The position numbers were made by a program, and so were the translations under genes. Positions 7,610 through 16,865 of a DNA stretch of 64,000 bases are shown here, piece after piece (position 1 is the first letter of the stretch; each line of letters begins with the position of its first letter). Location of the stretch: NCBI GenBank assembly GCA_023242925.1, contig CP096134.1:620001-684000 (forward strand), read 5' to 3'. Under the pieces are notes generated by a model. The model was not told where the DNA came from and ran no database searches. It worked only from the letters and a program-made list of their open reading frames with translations. This DNA comes from Hyphomonadaceae bacterium JAD_PAG50586_4 (GTDB taxonomy: Bacteria; Pseudomonadota; Alphaproteobacteria; Caulobacterales; Aquidulcibacteraceae).

Positions 7610-9629
7610 ATGAAGCCCATCACGCTGCAAAATTACGCCGAGGGCCGTTGGGTCGCCGGTTCGGGCGGTCTTGCCGAATTGCGTTCCGCGATCGACGGCG
7701 AAGTCGTCGCGCTCGCCTCGTCGCAAGGGCTCGATTTCGGTGCTATGGCGAGGTTTGCGCGCGAGCAGGGCGGGCCAGCGTTGCGTGCGCTCACGTTCCA
7801 TCAGCGCGCAGGCATGCTGAAGGCGCTCGCCGAAGCGCTTACAGCGCGCATGGATGAACTTTACGCGCTTAGCGCCAATACCGGTGCGACCAAAGCCGAT
7901 AGCTGGATCGACATCGAAGGCGGCATCGGCACGTTCTCGGTCTATCAAGGCAAAGGACGTCGCGAACTGCCGAACGATCGCATCCTGATCGACGGCGCTG
8001 TCGAAGCGCTTTCGCGCCACGGCACGTTCCAAGGCCTGCACGTTTACACATCGCTGCAAGGCGTCGCCGTCCACATCAACGCTTTCAATTTCCCCGTCTG
8101 GGGCATGCTGGAAAAGCTGGCGCCTACGTTCCTTGCAGGCATGCCGGCGATCGTGAAACCCGCCAGCGCCACGGCTTATCTTACCGAAGCCGCAGCGCGC
8201 ATCATGCTCGACGCCGACGTGCTGCCCAAAGGCGCGCTGCAACTGGTTGTCGGTTCGGCTGGCGATTTACTCGATCACCTCGGCGTCGGCGACATTGTCT
8301 CGTTTACGGGCTCGGCCAACACCGCCGCGAAACTCAAAGCGCACCCAGCCATCGCCAATGAAGGCGTGCGCTTCGTCGCCGAACAGGATTCTGCTGAACG
8401 CCTCGATCCTCGGCCCCGATGCGACGCCGGAAAGCCCCGAGTTCGATCTCTTCATTAAAGAAGTCGCCAAGGAGATGACGACGAAGGCAGGCCAGAAGTG
8501 CACCGCCATCCGCCGCGCCATGGTCCCGGCCGCATTGCTTGACGCCGCGCAAGCAGCGCTGATCGAACGCCTCGGCAAAATAGCGCCCGCCGATCCGCGC
8601 AAAGAAGGTACAAAGCTCGGCGCACTCGTCAGCGTCGCGCAACGCGACGACGTGCGGGCGAAGATCAAGGAATTGAGTGCTGACGCGGCCATTGTTTTCG
8701 GCGATCCGAACGCCGCGCCGGTCAACGCGACGGGCGCTTTCATGTCACCCGTGCTGCTGCGCTGTGAAAATCCGCGGACCGCGCGCGCCGTGCATGATGT
8801 CGAGGCCTTCGGCCCGGTCTCCACGCTCATGCCGTACAAGGACGCCGCTGACGCTATCGCGCTCGCCAACCGCGGCAAGGGCTCGCTCGTCGCCAGCGTC
8901 TTTACCTATGATACCGGCTTCGCGCGCGAGATTGTGCTCGGCAGCGGCGCGTTCCATGGCCGTCTCGCCTTCATCGATCGCGACAGTGCGAAAGAGAGCA
9001 CTGGTCACGGCTCACCGATGCCGCACCTGATCCACGGCGGCCCAGGTCGCGCCGGCGGCGGCGAAGAACTCGGCGGCATTCGAGGCGTTATGCATTACAT
9101 GCAGCGCACCGCGCTCCAGGGCCATCCGCGCACGCTCTCGGCCATCGTCAGCCGATACATCGCCGGCATGCCGACGGAGGAAGCGCAGCAGCATCCGTTC
9201 CGCCGTAAATTCCACGATTTGCCGCTCGGCTACCAACTCAAAACCAAAGCGCGCGAAATTACGCTCGACGACATCGAGCATTTCGCCACGTTCACCGGTG
9301 ACAATTTCTACGCGCACATGGACGAAGCAGCCGCGCGCGCCAACCCGCTCTTCGGCGGCCGCGTTGCGCACGGCTACCTCATATTGTCGTTCGCGGCGGG
9401 TCTTTTCGTCGATCCCGATCCAGGCCCGGTGCTCGCAAATTACGGCCTCGATACGTTGCGTTTCGTAAAACCCGTGAAACCCGGCGACGCCATCCAAGTC
9501 GCGCTCACCGTGAAAGACAAAACGCTGCGCAAGCCGGATCAAGGCGAAGTGCGTTGGGATGTCGTTGTCACCAACCGCGCCGGCGAAGTGGTGGCGGCGT
9601 ATGATCTGCTGACCATGAACGCGGCTTAG
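7610..9629 (+). CDS. paaZ: bifunctional oxepin-CoA hydrolase / 3-oxo-5,6-dehydrosuberyl-CoA semialdehyde dehydrogenase (frame break)
   Basis: The repaired protein of about 672 residues has an N-terminal aldehyde dehydrogenase (NFPVWGMLEKLAPTFLAGMP, SFTGSANTAAKL, catalytic Cys in AGQKCTAIRRAMVPA) and a C-terminal MaoC-type hydratase (FATFTGDNFYAHMDEAAA, FGGRVAHGYLILSFAAGLF). The hydratase opens the oxepin ring and the dehydrogenase oxidises the resulting semialdehyde. A one-base insertion near 8392 splits the reading frame between VRFVAEQDS and LNASILGPDATPE; both sides are family-typical and the total length matches PaaZ. The spacing of 1 nt to paaG indicates one transcript. Confidence 0.94.
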
Positions 9630-9640
9630 CACAGCGAACC

Positions 9641-9676
9641 GTCCCCCTTGCGGGGAGGGCAGGGTAGGGTGGGGGA
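9641..9676. repeat. GC-rich intergenic palindromic element
   Basis: A gtcccccttgcggggaggg hairpin is followed by agggtagggtggggg. This arrangement is a common dispersed intergenic motif in alphaproteobacterial genomes. It lies between the convergent paaZ and aminotransferase genes, where it may also act as a terminator. A related fragment (cctccccgcacgcggaggagg on the minus strand) occurs just upstream of paaE at 4071-4091. Confidence 0.45.
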
Positions 9677-9711
9677 GCGGGCGCGAGGCCTACGAATGTT
9701 GGCGCCGATAC

Positions 9712-10871
9712 CTAAGCCACCGCCTTCAGCGCTTCCACAAAGCGCGGAATATCTGCCTCGCGCAGCCCGGCCACGTTGATCCGCGCCGAATCCGTCATGT
9801 AAATGCCGTGGCTCTCGCGCAGCACCACGACCTGCGCTTCGCTGAGCGGCAGCGTCGAGAACATACCTTTTTGCGCCGCGATCAGATGCATCGGCAGCGA
9901 GTTCACCCGCGCCGCCGCCAATGCCGCGCGCGTGCGCTTGATGTGCGCGCGGATGCCGTCGAGCTCGTCGCGCCATGATTGGCGAAGCGCCGCATCGCCC
10001 AGCACTTCGCGCACGATCGCCGCGCCATGATCCGGCGGCATCGAATAGTTCGCACGCGCAATCGCCGCGAGATTGCTCATCACCGCCGCGCGCGCCTTTT
10101 CCGCCGTTTTCGCATAGAGCGCGCCAACGCGTTCGCGATAGATCCCGAACGTCTTGGCCTCAGACACCGCGATCACGGCTTGCGGCACGCGCGCCAGGAA
10201 CGTACGCAAGCCAGCGACGTCTTCATCAATGCCATCGCCAAAACCCTGATAGGCAAGGTCGAGAAATGGCGTGATCTCACGCGCGTTTAGCGCGTCCGCC
10301 AGCATCGCCCATTGCTCAAGCGAGAAATCGGCGCCCAGCGGGTTGTGACACACCGCCTGCAAAATCACGGCATCGCCACGCTCAAGCTGCGCGAACGCTG
10401 CGAGCAGCGCCTCCATGTCGATGCATTGCTCACTGATGTTGAAGAAGGGTGCATCGATCGGCGCCATTCCCGCCGCGCGCACGATCGACGGATGGTTCGG
10501 CCAGCATGGCGCCGGCAGCAGCACGCGCTTGGCGCCACTTTCGCGCAGCAGATCGCAGCCGAGGCGCAACGCCCCCGTACCGCCCACCGCCTGGATCGAG
10601 ACCATCTCCGCGCCAGCATCGCCAAACACAAGCTCGCCGACCAGCCGCAGAAACTCCACGTCGCCTTGCTGGCCGACATACGTCTTCGTCGTCTGGTTCG
10701 CGAGCAGGCGCGCTTCCGCTTCCTTCACGGCGCGCATCACCGGCGTATTGCCGGTCGCGTCCTTATAGACGCCGACGCCAAGATCAATCTTGTCGCTCCG
10801 CCTATCCTCGCGAAACATCTTGATGATCTTCAGAAGTGAATCGGCGCCTTCGGCGCGAGAGCTTCAAGCAT
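9712..10871 (-). CDS. aromatic/aspartate aminotransferase, class I (frame break near N terminus)
   Basis: This PLP enzyme of the AspC/TyrB subgroup has DKIDLGVGVYKDATGNTPVM at the N terminus, AVGGTGALRLG, QAVCHNPLGADFSLEQW (substrate/PLP Asn), FLDLAYQGFGDG and the PLP lysine in AVSEAKTFGIYRERVGAL. C-terminal substrate Arg candidates lie in TDSARINVAGL. The ATG at 10871 gives MLEALAPKAPIHF, and a missing base near 10833 then joins to LKIIKMFREDRR; the length becomes about 386 residues, normal for the family. It starts 3 nt after the E2 stop, so it belongs to the E1-E2 operon. Beside paa genes, a role in phenylalanine to phenylpyruvate transamination is plausible. Confidence 0.87.
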
Positions 10872-10874
10872 GGA

Positions 10875-12107
10875 TCAATCTTTTCCTTGGTCTTCTTGGG
10901 GCCAGGTTTCGAGAATTTCGACAAAGCGCGTCAGCCAGGCATTGGTTTGGTGCCCGTCGAGCACGCGGTGATCTATGGTGAGCGACACGTACGCCATCGG
11001 CTTGATCTGCATCGCGTCGGCGCCAGCAACGGTGCGCACAACAACGCGCTTCTCCAGTTTGCCGACGCCCAGGATCGCCGATTGGGGTTGGTTGATGATG
11101 ATCGGCGTCGCCACTAGCGAACCAGAAACGCCATGATTGGAAATCGTGAACGTTCCGGCTTGCACGTCCGCGGGCTTCAACATGTTCTTGCGGGCGCGCT
11201 CGGTGAGATCGGTCAGCGCCGCTGCGGTCTTTTTCAGCGTCAGTGCCTGTGCACGGCGCACAACTGGTACGATCAAGCCTTTGTCGCCCAACGCCACGCC
11301 CATGCCGATATTCGCGTCCTCGAACACTTCGAGGAAATCATCATGCCAGCGCGCGTTCACCGCGGGTGCGACTTTCATCGCCTCTGCCGCCGCGCGCACG
11401 AGGTACGCCGAAAACGTGAGCTGAGCGCCGCTTGTGGCGTATGCGTCCTTGTGCTTTGCGCGATGCGCCATGATCGCCGAAAAGTCCGCCTCGAACACCG
11501 CCGTCACATGCGGCGCAACCGCGACCGAGCGCGCCATATGCTCCGCGATCGCGCGCCGCATCGCGTCGTGGGGGATGCGGCCGCCGACGATCGCCGTCGC
11601 GGGCGCCGATTTGGCGACGGCCTTTACGGAGCCGCGCGCGATATGCGTCTCTACATCCAGATGCGTCACGCGACCATTGCGACCAGTACCAGCGATGTCA
11701 GCAACATCCAGCTCATGCTCAGCCACCAGCCGCTTCACCAACGGCGACAGGCGCATCTCGCGGCCGTCTTCGGACCGCCGGCTTCCAGCTGGCATCTTTG
11801 CTTCAATGGTCTGCGTTTCGGCGGGCTTAACATCGCCGGCTGGAAGCCGGCGGTCCGCCGCATCACCACCCAGCGTCAAAACACCAAGCACCGCGCCCGG
11901 CGCCGCTTCATCACCTTCGCCAAGCGCAATCGTGGCCAACACCCCATCCGCCGGCGCTGGCACCTCCACCGCGACCTTATCTGTCTCTAGCTCCACGATC
12001 GGCTCATCGCGTTTCACCGCGTCGCCGACCTGCTTCAGCCAAACGCGCACGACCGATTTCGAGCCTTCCTGCTCCAACGGCATGACGATGTTCATCGCAT
12101 CGGCCAT
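10875..12107 (-). CDS. 2-oxo acid dehydrogenase E2, dihydrolipoamide acyltransferase
   Basis: The 410-residue protein has an N-terminal lipoyl domain with the modified Lys in ELETDKVAVEV, a linker of about 50 residues and a peripheral-subunit-binding domain (SPLVKRLVAEHELDVADIAGTGRNGRV). The catalytic domain ends with SLTIDHRVLDGHQTNAWLTRF (HxxxDG). The single lipoyl domain and motifs fit a branched-chain or pyruvate-type E2. The start at 12107 overlaps the E1 stop (TGATG). The linker contains both arms of a perfect 19-bp inverted repeat, so part of it is probably derived from a mobile palindrome. Acyl specificity cannot be read from sequence; a phenylpyruvate complex is possible from context. 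Confidence 0.9.
   Translation of the reverse strand: MADAMNIVMPLEQEGSKSVVRVWLKQVGDAVKRDEPIVELETDKVAVEVPAPADGVLATIALGEGDEAAPGAVLGVLTLGGDAADRRLPAGDVKPAETQTIEAKMPAGSRRSEDGREMRLSPLVKRLVAEHELDVADIAGTGRNGRVTHLDVETHIARGSVKAVAKSAPATAIVGGRIPHDAMRRAIAEHMARSVAVAPHVTAVFEADFSAIMAHRAKHKDAYATSGAQLTFSAYLVRAAAEAMKVAPAVNARWHDDFLEVFEDANIGMGVALGDKGLIVPVVRRAQALTLKKTAAALTDLTERARKNMLKPADVQAGTFTISNHGVSGSLVATPIIINQPQSAILGVGKLEKRVVVRTVAGADAMQIKPMAYVSLTIDHRVLDGHQTNAWLTRFVEILETWPQEDQGKD
11771..11857. repeat. perfect 19-bp inverted repeat inside the E2 gene
   Basis: The arms are cggaccgccggcttccagc (11771-11789) and its exact reverse complement at 11839-11857, with 49 nt between. The same core recurs at the end of queC (30239-30260). 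It lies in the Pro/Ala-type linker of the E2 protein and keeps the reading frame. Confidence 0.8.
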
Positions 12108-14186
12108 CAGAAGTCCACCAGATCTTCGATCTTCGCCGCGATCTTCTCGACCGATGGCAGCGCCCATTCCATCAGCTCAGGATGGTGCGGAGAGGGGATG
12201 TCCGGCATCGTGAGGCGCACGACTGGCGCGTCGAGATGCTAGGAATGCACGATCCGCGACAATTGCTGCAATTTCCCCGCCGAAGCCGCCCGTGCCAATG
12301 TCCTCATGCACGATCAAGCAGCGATGCGTGCGCTTCACGGATGCAAGCACAGCTTCACTATCCCAAGGCGCCAGCGTCCGCAGATCCAGAATATCCGCGC
12401 TGACACCAGCTTTCTCAGCCGCGGCCTCGCAACGCTCCACCATCGCGCCCCAGGCGACGAGCGTGATCGCATCACCTTCGCGCACGCGCTTAGCCACACC
12501 AAATGGCAACGCGAAATCGTCGCCAGGATAGGGCCGCCGCGCGCTTGTGGCATCGAGCATGTTGCGGTGTTCCAGAAACATAACCGGATCGTTGCCGCGC
12601 AGCGCCGTGCGCAACAGGCCAACCGCGTCTTCCGCGTTCGAAGGGCAAGCGACGCGCCAGCCGGGGCTATGCACGAACTGCACTTCGTTGGTTTGGCTGT
12701 GCCAAGGATCGCCGCACCTGAAGAATCCGACCGGCATGCGCACCACCATTGGCGCGGCAAAGCGGTTCGCGGTGCGCCAACGCATCGTGCCGCAATCATT
12801 GATCTGCTCGCACGCGGGGTCGGCATATTTGCGGAATTGGATCTCCGGCACCGGCATCAAGCCAGCGATCGCCATGCCAACAGCGCGGCCAATGATGCCT
12901 TCTTCCGAGAGCGAGGTGTCGAATACGCGATTCTCGCCATACTTGTCTTGCAGCCCGAGCGTCACACCGTGCACGCCCCCTTGGGGCCGACATCTTCGCC
13001 GAACACCAGCACGCGCGGATTGACAGCAAGCTCATGGTCCAACGTCCGCCGGATCGCGGTGATCATATTGATGCGCGCGCCTTCGGGCCTGGCCTGATCG
13101 GTTGCACGCGGCGCGTCATAGCCGCCGTTCCAGAGCCCACCTTCGTCCTGCAACGCGCCGTCTTCGCTGAACACAAAGCGCGTCACCTGCGACGCTTCGC
13201 TCACTGGCCGCTGATCCGCGATCTGCGCCGCGCGCGCCACGCGTTCTTGTGCGCTAGCCTCAAACGCCGCCCAATCCGTCTCGCTCAGCAGCGAAGGCAC
13301 GACATGCGCTTTTAGTTTCGGCAGAGGATCGCGCGCCCATTCGGCCTCGACGACGTCCTTGCTCTTGTACGCCTGCGTATCCTGAAACGAATGCCCCTGC
13401 AGGCGCGGCACCGTTAGATGCAGCAGAACCGGCCCGCGCCCCGCTCGCGTATGCGAGACGGCTTCACGGATCAGATACGACGCTTCCTCGGGATCGGTCC
13501 CGTCACCGTCATAAATCTTGAGCCCGTTAAAGCTCGCCAGATTTTGCGCGATGTTACAGCCCGGCGTTTGCAGCCAGCTTGGCGTGGAGATGCCGTAGCC
13601 ATTGTCCTCGACATAGAAGAGCATCGGCAGCTTCAGAGTCGTCGCCATCGTCAGCGCAGCCCAGAAGCCGTTGGTCGCGACCGAGGCATCGCCGCCAAGC
13701 ACGACGCCGATTGCGCCGTCATACGCGCGATCGCCAAGCACATTCTTGTGGTACTCGATCGCCTGCGCGTACCCCGCCGTAGGCGTGTATTGCGCGCCGA
13801 CGCCGCCGCACATCGGCAACGCTGATGCGCCACGCGCGTTCGGATAATTGAACACGACGCCGATATCGCGCCCGTCGCTATAGCCGCCCGCGCGGCCCAT
13901 CGCGGACCCCAGCGCATCTTCAAGCGCTACGCCGAGAGAAAGTAGGATCGGGCGCGAGCGGTAATAACCGCAGATCGCGTCCTTCGGGTGCGTGAGGTGC
14001 AAGCCCAGCAACACTTGCGCCATGTCGTGGCCGCGTGCGCTGAATTGGTAGAAAATCTTCTTGCCCGGGACGAGCGTCGTTTCCTCGATCAGAATCCATC
14101 GCGCGCGAAGTTTGGACGAACTCCACGACGCGCTTCCAATCGATGGCGGGCGTCGAACTGGGCGAAAGTTTCGATTTTGCACTCAT
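12107..14186 (-). CDS. 2-oxo acid dehydrogenase E1, alpha and beta subunits fused (frame breaks)
   Basis: The thiamine-diphosphate decarboxylase of the complex. The alpha half has FYQFSARGHDMAQVLLGLHL, CGYYRSRPILLSLG, VVLGGDASVATNGFWAAL and FYVEDNGYGIST (the GDG-like ThDP region). The beta half begins INMITAIRRTLDHEL, then VLVFGEDVGPKGG, VHGVTLGLQDKYGENRVFDT and ends PHHPELMEWALPSVEKIAAK. No stop separates the halves, so one polypeptide of about 690 residues is predicted. Single-base breaks occur near 14095 (N terminus), at the G5 run near 12977 and near 12240. The start at 14186 gives MSAKSKLSPSSTPAIDWKRV. It heads the E1-E2-aminotransferase run and is divergent from an Lrp-type regulator. 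The exact oxo-acid substrate is not known. Confidence 0.87.
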
Positions 14187-14287
14187 GGAATGCGAGAATA
14201 CTGGCGTTCTGGCGCAATTTCTGCGACATTCAGCGCGCTAAATCGCTGTAGTGCGCATCTATTATGCGAACATAACGGTAAAACTGC

Positions 14288-14764
14288 ATGAAACGTGAAC
14301 GTATCGAACTGGACGACGCGGATCGGCGTTTGCTGCAGGCCATGCAGAATGACGCCTCGCTATCGCAAGCGGATCTTGCGGAGAGGGCTGGCGTCTCGCC
14401 CAGCCTCGTCTCTCGGCGCCTGACCAGGCTTAAAGAAGCGGGTGTTTTGCGCGCCGTCGTGGGCCTCATCGATCCCGAAAGCGCCGGCCTCACGTGCTCG
14501 GCTATTATTCGCATTCGTTTGCGCGACCACTCAGCGGCGAACGTGAAGATGTTTCATGATCTCATCAAACGCATGGACGAGGTCACGCTTTGCGTAATGC
14601 TGACGGGCGAGGCGGACTATCTCGTGAAGATCATCGCGCGTGACTTGCCGCACTTTCAGGAAATCATCCAAAGCAAGCTGTTGCGCTGCGCCGCGATTGC
14701 GCACCTGGAAAGCAGCATCGTGTTGGAGCACCTCAAAGATACGACGGCGCTGCCGATCGGTTAA
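14288..14764 (+). CDS. Lrp/AsnC-family regulator, divergent from the E1-E2 operon
   Basis: The 158-residue protein has an N-terminal helix-turn-helix (LDDADRRLLQAMQNDASLSQ, LAERAGVSPSLVSRRLTRLK) and the RAM ligand domain (VTLCVMLTGEADYLVKIIARDL). The family senses amino acids and often acts as a local activator of catabolic genes; BkdR controls branched-chain oxo-acid dehydrogenase this way. It starts 101 bp from the divergent E1 gene, so control of that operon is likely. The AT-richer segment 14240-14285 (tattatgcgaacataacgg) is the probable control region. Confidence 0.88.
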   Translation: MKRERIELDDADRRLLQAMQNDASLSQADLAERAGVSPSLVSRRLTRLKEAGVLRAVVGLIDPESAGLTCSAIIRIRLRDHSAANVKMFHDLIKRMDEVTLCVMLTGEADYLVKIIARDLPHFQEIIQSKLLRCAAIAHLESSIVLEHLKDTTALPIG

Positions 14765-14772
14765 TGCGGGAT

Positions 14773-15260
14773 TTAATGATCGCCGCCATGCATGGCGCCA
14801 GCGCGCACCTGCAGGTTCACGTCGATCACACCAGCGTTCGCAAACGTCAACTGTACCGGGATTTCTTCGCCGACCGAGAAAGGCTGCGTTACGCCGAAGA
14901 ACATCAGATGCTGTCCGCCCGGCTGCAGCAGAGCCTCCCCGCCCGCGGGGATCGTCAAACTGCTCAGGGGCGCATGCGCATCACATTATTCTCATCCATC
15001 GTCATTTCATGGATTTCAGAACGCGCTGCACGCGGACTCGACGCAGCGATCAATTGATCGTCCACAGCCGTTGTGTTGCGAATAGTAAGATAGCCCGCCG
15101 AGACATCAACGCCGCCAGGCGTCTGCCCAGCCCACGGCTCCACGATTTCTATCGCAATGGTCGGTACACGTGTCTGTGTCGGTGGGGTTGGTTCAGTCGT
15201 CGCCTGCTGACCGCAGGCGGCGACGAGGGTGAGGGCGCAAACGGCGAGAAGCTTTTTCAT
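14773..15260 (-). CDS. periplasmic copper chaperone, PCuAC family lipoprotein (frame break)
   Basis: The precursor starts MKKLLAVCALTLVAACGQQ, a lipoprotein signal with lipobox VAAC. The domain carries the copper site residues HEMTMDENNVMRM and GGQHLMFFGV (the H-x-M ... H-x-M pattern of PCuAC/DUF461). A missing C in the C4 run near 14970 separates the two halves; with it restored the protein is about 162 residues. Such proteins deliver Cu(I) to cytochrome oxidase. It lies alone between the Lrp gene (convergent) and an entericidin-like gene. Confidence 0.88.
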
Positions 15261-15382
15261 AGCGCTGGAGATTGCGCTGAAATGCGAAAAAGTCACGGCT
15301 TGCGTTGCCGCACCCCTAAGGCCGAAACCCAGGCGCGCGCCCCGTGCGCCTGTTGGCGCTACGGGGCCGCGAAAGGCCGTAG

Positions 15383-15550
15383 TTACGGGGTTTGCGGGTT
15401 GCCGTCGTTGGTTTCTTGTGCGGTTTCTTCGATCGCGTCGCCAGCGGTTTGGATGTCGCGGCCGGCGCCCTCGACCGTGTTGCAGGCAGCCAGCGAGCCA
15501 GCGGCCATGAGAGCGGCAAGAGCAATGAGCGGGGTCTTAATGTTCGACAT
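15383..15550 (-). CDS. entericidin-like small lipoprotein
   Basis: A 55-residue product, MSNIKTPLIALAALMAAGSL then AACNTVEGAGRDIQTAGDAI and EETAQETNDGNPQTP. It has a signal peptide, a lipobox Cys and the TVEGAGRDIQ/AGDAI pattern of the entericidin EcnA/EcnB family, small stress-associated membrane lipoproteins. AAAGGAG lies eight bases before the ATG at 15550. An EcfG-like promoter lies about 50 nt upstream (15596-15621), overlapping the phyR stop. Entericidins are often in the general stress regulon, which fits the neighbourhood. Confidence 0.85.
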   Translation of the reverse strand: MSNIKTPLIALAALMAAGSLAACNTVEGAGRDIQTAGDAIEETAQETNDGNPQTP

Positions 15551-15595
15551 GAATATTCTCCTTTGCGCGCGCCGCCGAGCAGCGCGCGCAAAGGG

Positions 15596-15621
15596 AACGC
15601 GCAGCTCTAGTTCAAGTTTCC
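15596..15621 (-). promoter_or_regulatory. possible EcfG-type promoter of the entericidin-like gene
   Basis: The minus strand reads ggaaac, 16 nt, then cgtt. The -10 and spacing match the EcfG consensus (GGAAC-N16/17-CGTT); the -35 has one extra A, which may be a homopolymer error or a weaker promoter. Confidence 0.45.
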
Positions 15622-16400
15622 AGTGCTCTCAAAAAGAGAGCTTGGCTCACCGCTGCGCGCACCATGTCTGGCGAGTACGGCTTGGTGATGAGGAAGGTTG
15701 GCTCCGGACGCTCGCCGGTGAGCAGGCGATCCGGGAACGCTGTGATGAAAATCACTGGCACTTCGAACGATGAGAGAATCGCTTTCACCGCATCGATGCC
15801 TGAAGAGCCATCCGCCAATTGGATGTCGGCTAACACCAAATCAGGTCGCTCGCGCTTTGCCGTCGCAACCGCGCCAGACGCCGTCGATTCAACGCCACAG
15901 ACATTGTGTCCCGCAGCCGTCACGAGATCGCTCAGATCCATCGCAATCACGGCTTCGTCTTCGATGATCAGAATGCGCGCCTTGGTTTGGCGGTCGAGCG
16001 CGTCATATGCATCGTCCAACAGAGCTGCGACTTCACCAAACGAGCGACCAAGAATTTCACTTGTCTCTTGCGGCGTGAAGTTTTCCAGCGTCGTGAGCAG
16101 GAGGGCCTGGCGGCTCAGCGGCGCCAGTGCTTTCAGGCGCTCTTGCGCCTTGCGTGCGCCAAACGACATTTCTTCAGAACCGCCATTGAGCTCCACATTC
16201 GCGCTTTCCCAAATGCGATGGAAAACCTTGTAGAGGCCGGCGCGCGGCTCGAGATCGCGCGGAAATTCCTCAGGGCGCGCGACAATGGCTTCAAGTGCTG
16301 CCGCCACGAACGCGTCACCGCTTTCCTGCGCGCCTGTGAGCGCGCGGGCGTAGCGGCGCAGCAGCGGCAAGTGGGGCGCGATTTCCCGGGCGAGCGACAT
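15612..16400 (-). CDS. phyR: general stress response anti-anti-sigma regulator
   Basis: The 262-residue protein has an N-terminal sigma-like domain (LPLLRRYARALTGAQESGDA, LSRQALLLTTLENFTPQETSEILGRS) and a C-terminal receiver (ARILIIEDEAVIAMDLSDLV, LVLADIQLADGSSGID with the phospho-Asp, VPVIFITAFPDRLL, TKPY). PhyR, when phosphorylated, binds NepR and frees the EcfG sigma factor. The ATG at 16400 gives MSLAREIAPH, the usual PhyR start. It is divergent from nepR-ecfG across about 200 bp that carries EcfG-type promoters in both directions, implying autoregulation. Confidence 0.95.
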   Translation of the reverse strand: MSLAREIAPHLPLLRRYARALTGAQESGDAFVAAALEAIVARPEEFPRDLEPRAGLYKVFHRIWESANVELNGGSEEMSFGARKAQERLKALAPLSRQALLLTTLENFTPQETSEILGRSFGEVAALLDDAYDALDRQTKARILIIEDEAVIAMDLSDLVTAAGHNVCGVESTASGAVATAKRERPDLVLADIQLADGSSGIDAVKAILSSFEVPVIFITAFPDRLLTGERPEPTFLITKPYSPDMVRAAVSQALFLRALET

Positions 16401-16483
16401 ATATGAACCCTTGTTTTGATTAGACAAATTACGATCTGCAGGCTCGGTATGCATGATTTTATCCCGTCCCGTTGAGACGGGAA

Positions 16484-16507
16484 AACGTGGTTGCTGAAAA
16501 AAGTTCC
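16484..16507 (-). promoter_or_regulatory. EcfG-type promoter of phyR
   Basis: On the minus strand ggaac (16503-16507), 15 nt containing a T6 run, then cgtt (16484-16487). One T missing from the run would restore the usual 16-nt spacer. It reads toward phyR. Confidence 0.55.
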
Positions 16508-16515
16508 GCACGCCC

Positions 16516-16540
16516 GGAACTCATTTTTACATCTCGCGTT
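16516..16540 (+). promoter_or_regulatory. EcfG-type promoter of nepR-ecfG
   Basis: ggaac (16516-16520), 16-nt spacer, cgtt (16537-16540): an exact match to the consensus of alphaproteobacterial general-stress promoters. It lies about 70 nt upstream of nepR and back-to-back with the phyR promoter. Confidence 0.8.
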
Positions 16541-16607
16541 ATTCGCCGACAGTCAGACCGGACAACGGCTTGGCATTGAATTGGTTCTGCGGGGGCTTGA
16601 TCACAAG

Positions 16608-16865
16608 ATGACGCGGAAAGACGATGAAATGGACGCCCAGGTGAACAATCGCCACAACGCGCCCGGTACGCCTGATCAGGGTAAAGCGCCCTCCAAATCA
16701 TCGGCGGCCACCAAAGCGCTTATAACACGAAATCTGCGTTTAGCTTACGGCGAAGTCGCCAGCGAAGCCACGCCGCAGCGCTTTCTCGATTTGCTCAATT
16801 CGCTCGACAGCGAGGAGAAAAATCGTGAGCGCCGCCCCGCAAGCTTTCAAAACAGAGCTCATTGA
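16608..16865 (+). CDS. nepR: anti-sigma factor of the general stress response
   Basis: An 85-residue product with the NepR helices ALITRNLRLAYGEVASEATP and QRFLDLLNSLD near the C terminus; the N-terminal 45 residues are polar and disordered-looking. NepR holds the EcfG sigma factor inactive until PhyR-P removes it. Its last 41 nt overlap the start of ecfG in another frame, a strong coupling signal. The ATG at 16608 is chosen; an internal ATG at 16629 is possible. The tail EKNRERRPASFQNRAH lies in the overlap and is unlikely to be conserved. Confidence 0.88.
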   Translation: MTRKDDEMDAQVNNRHNAPGTPDQGKAPSKSSAATKALITRNLRLAYGEVASEATPQRFLDLLNSLDSEEKNRERRPASFQNRAH

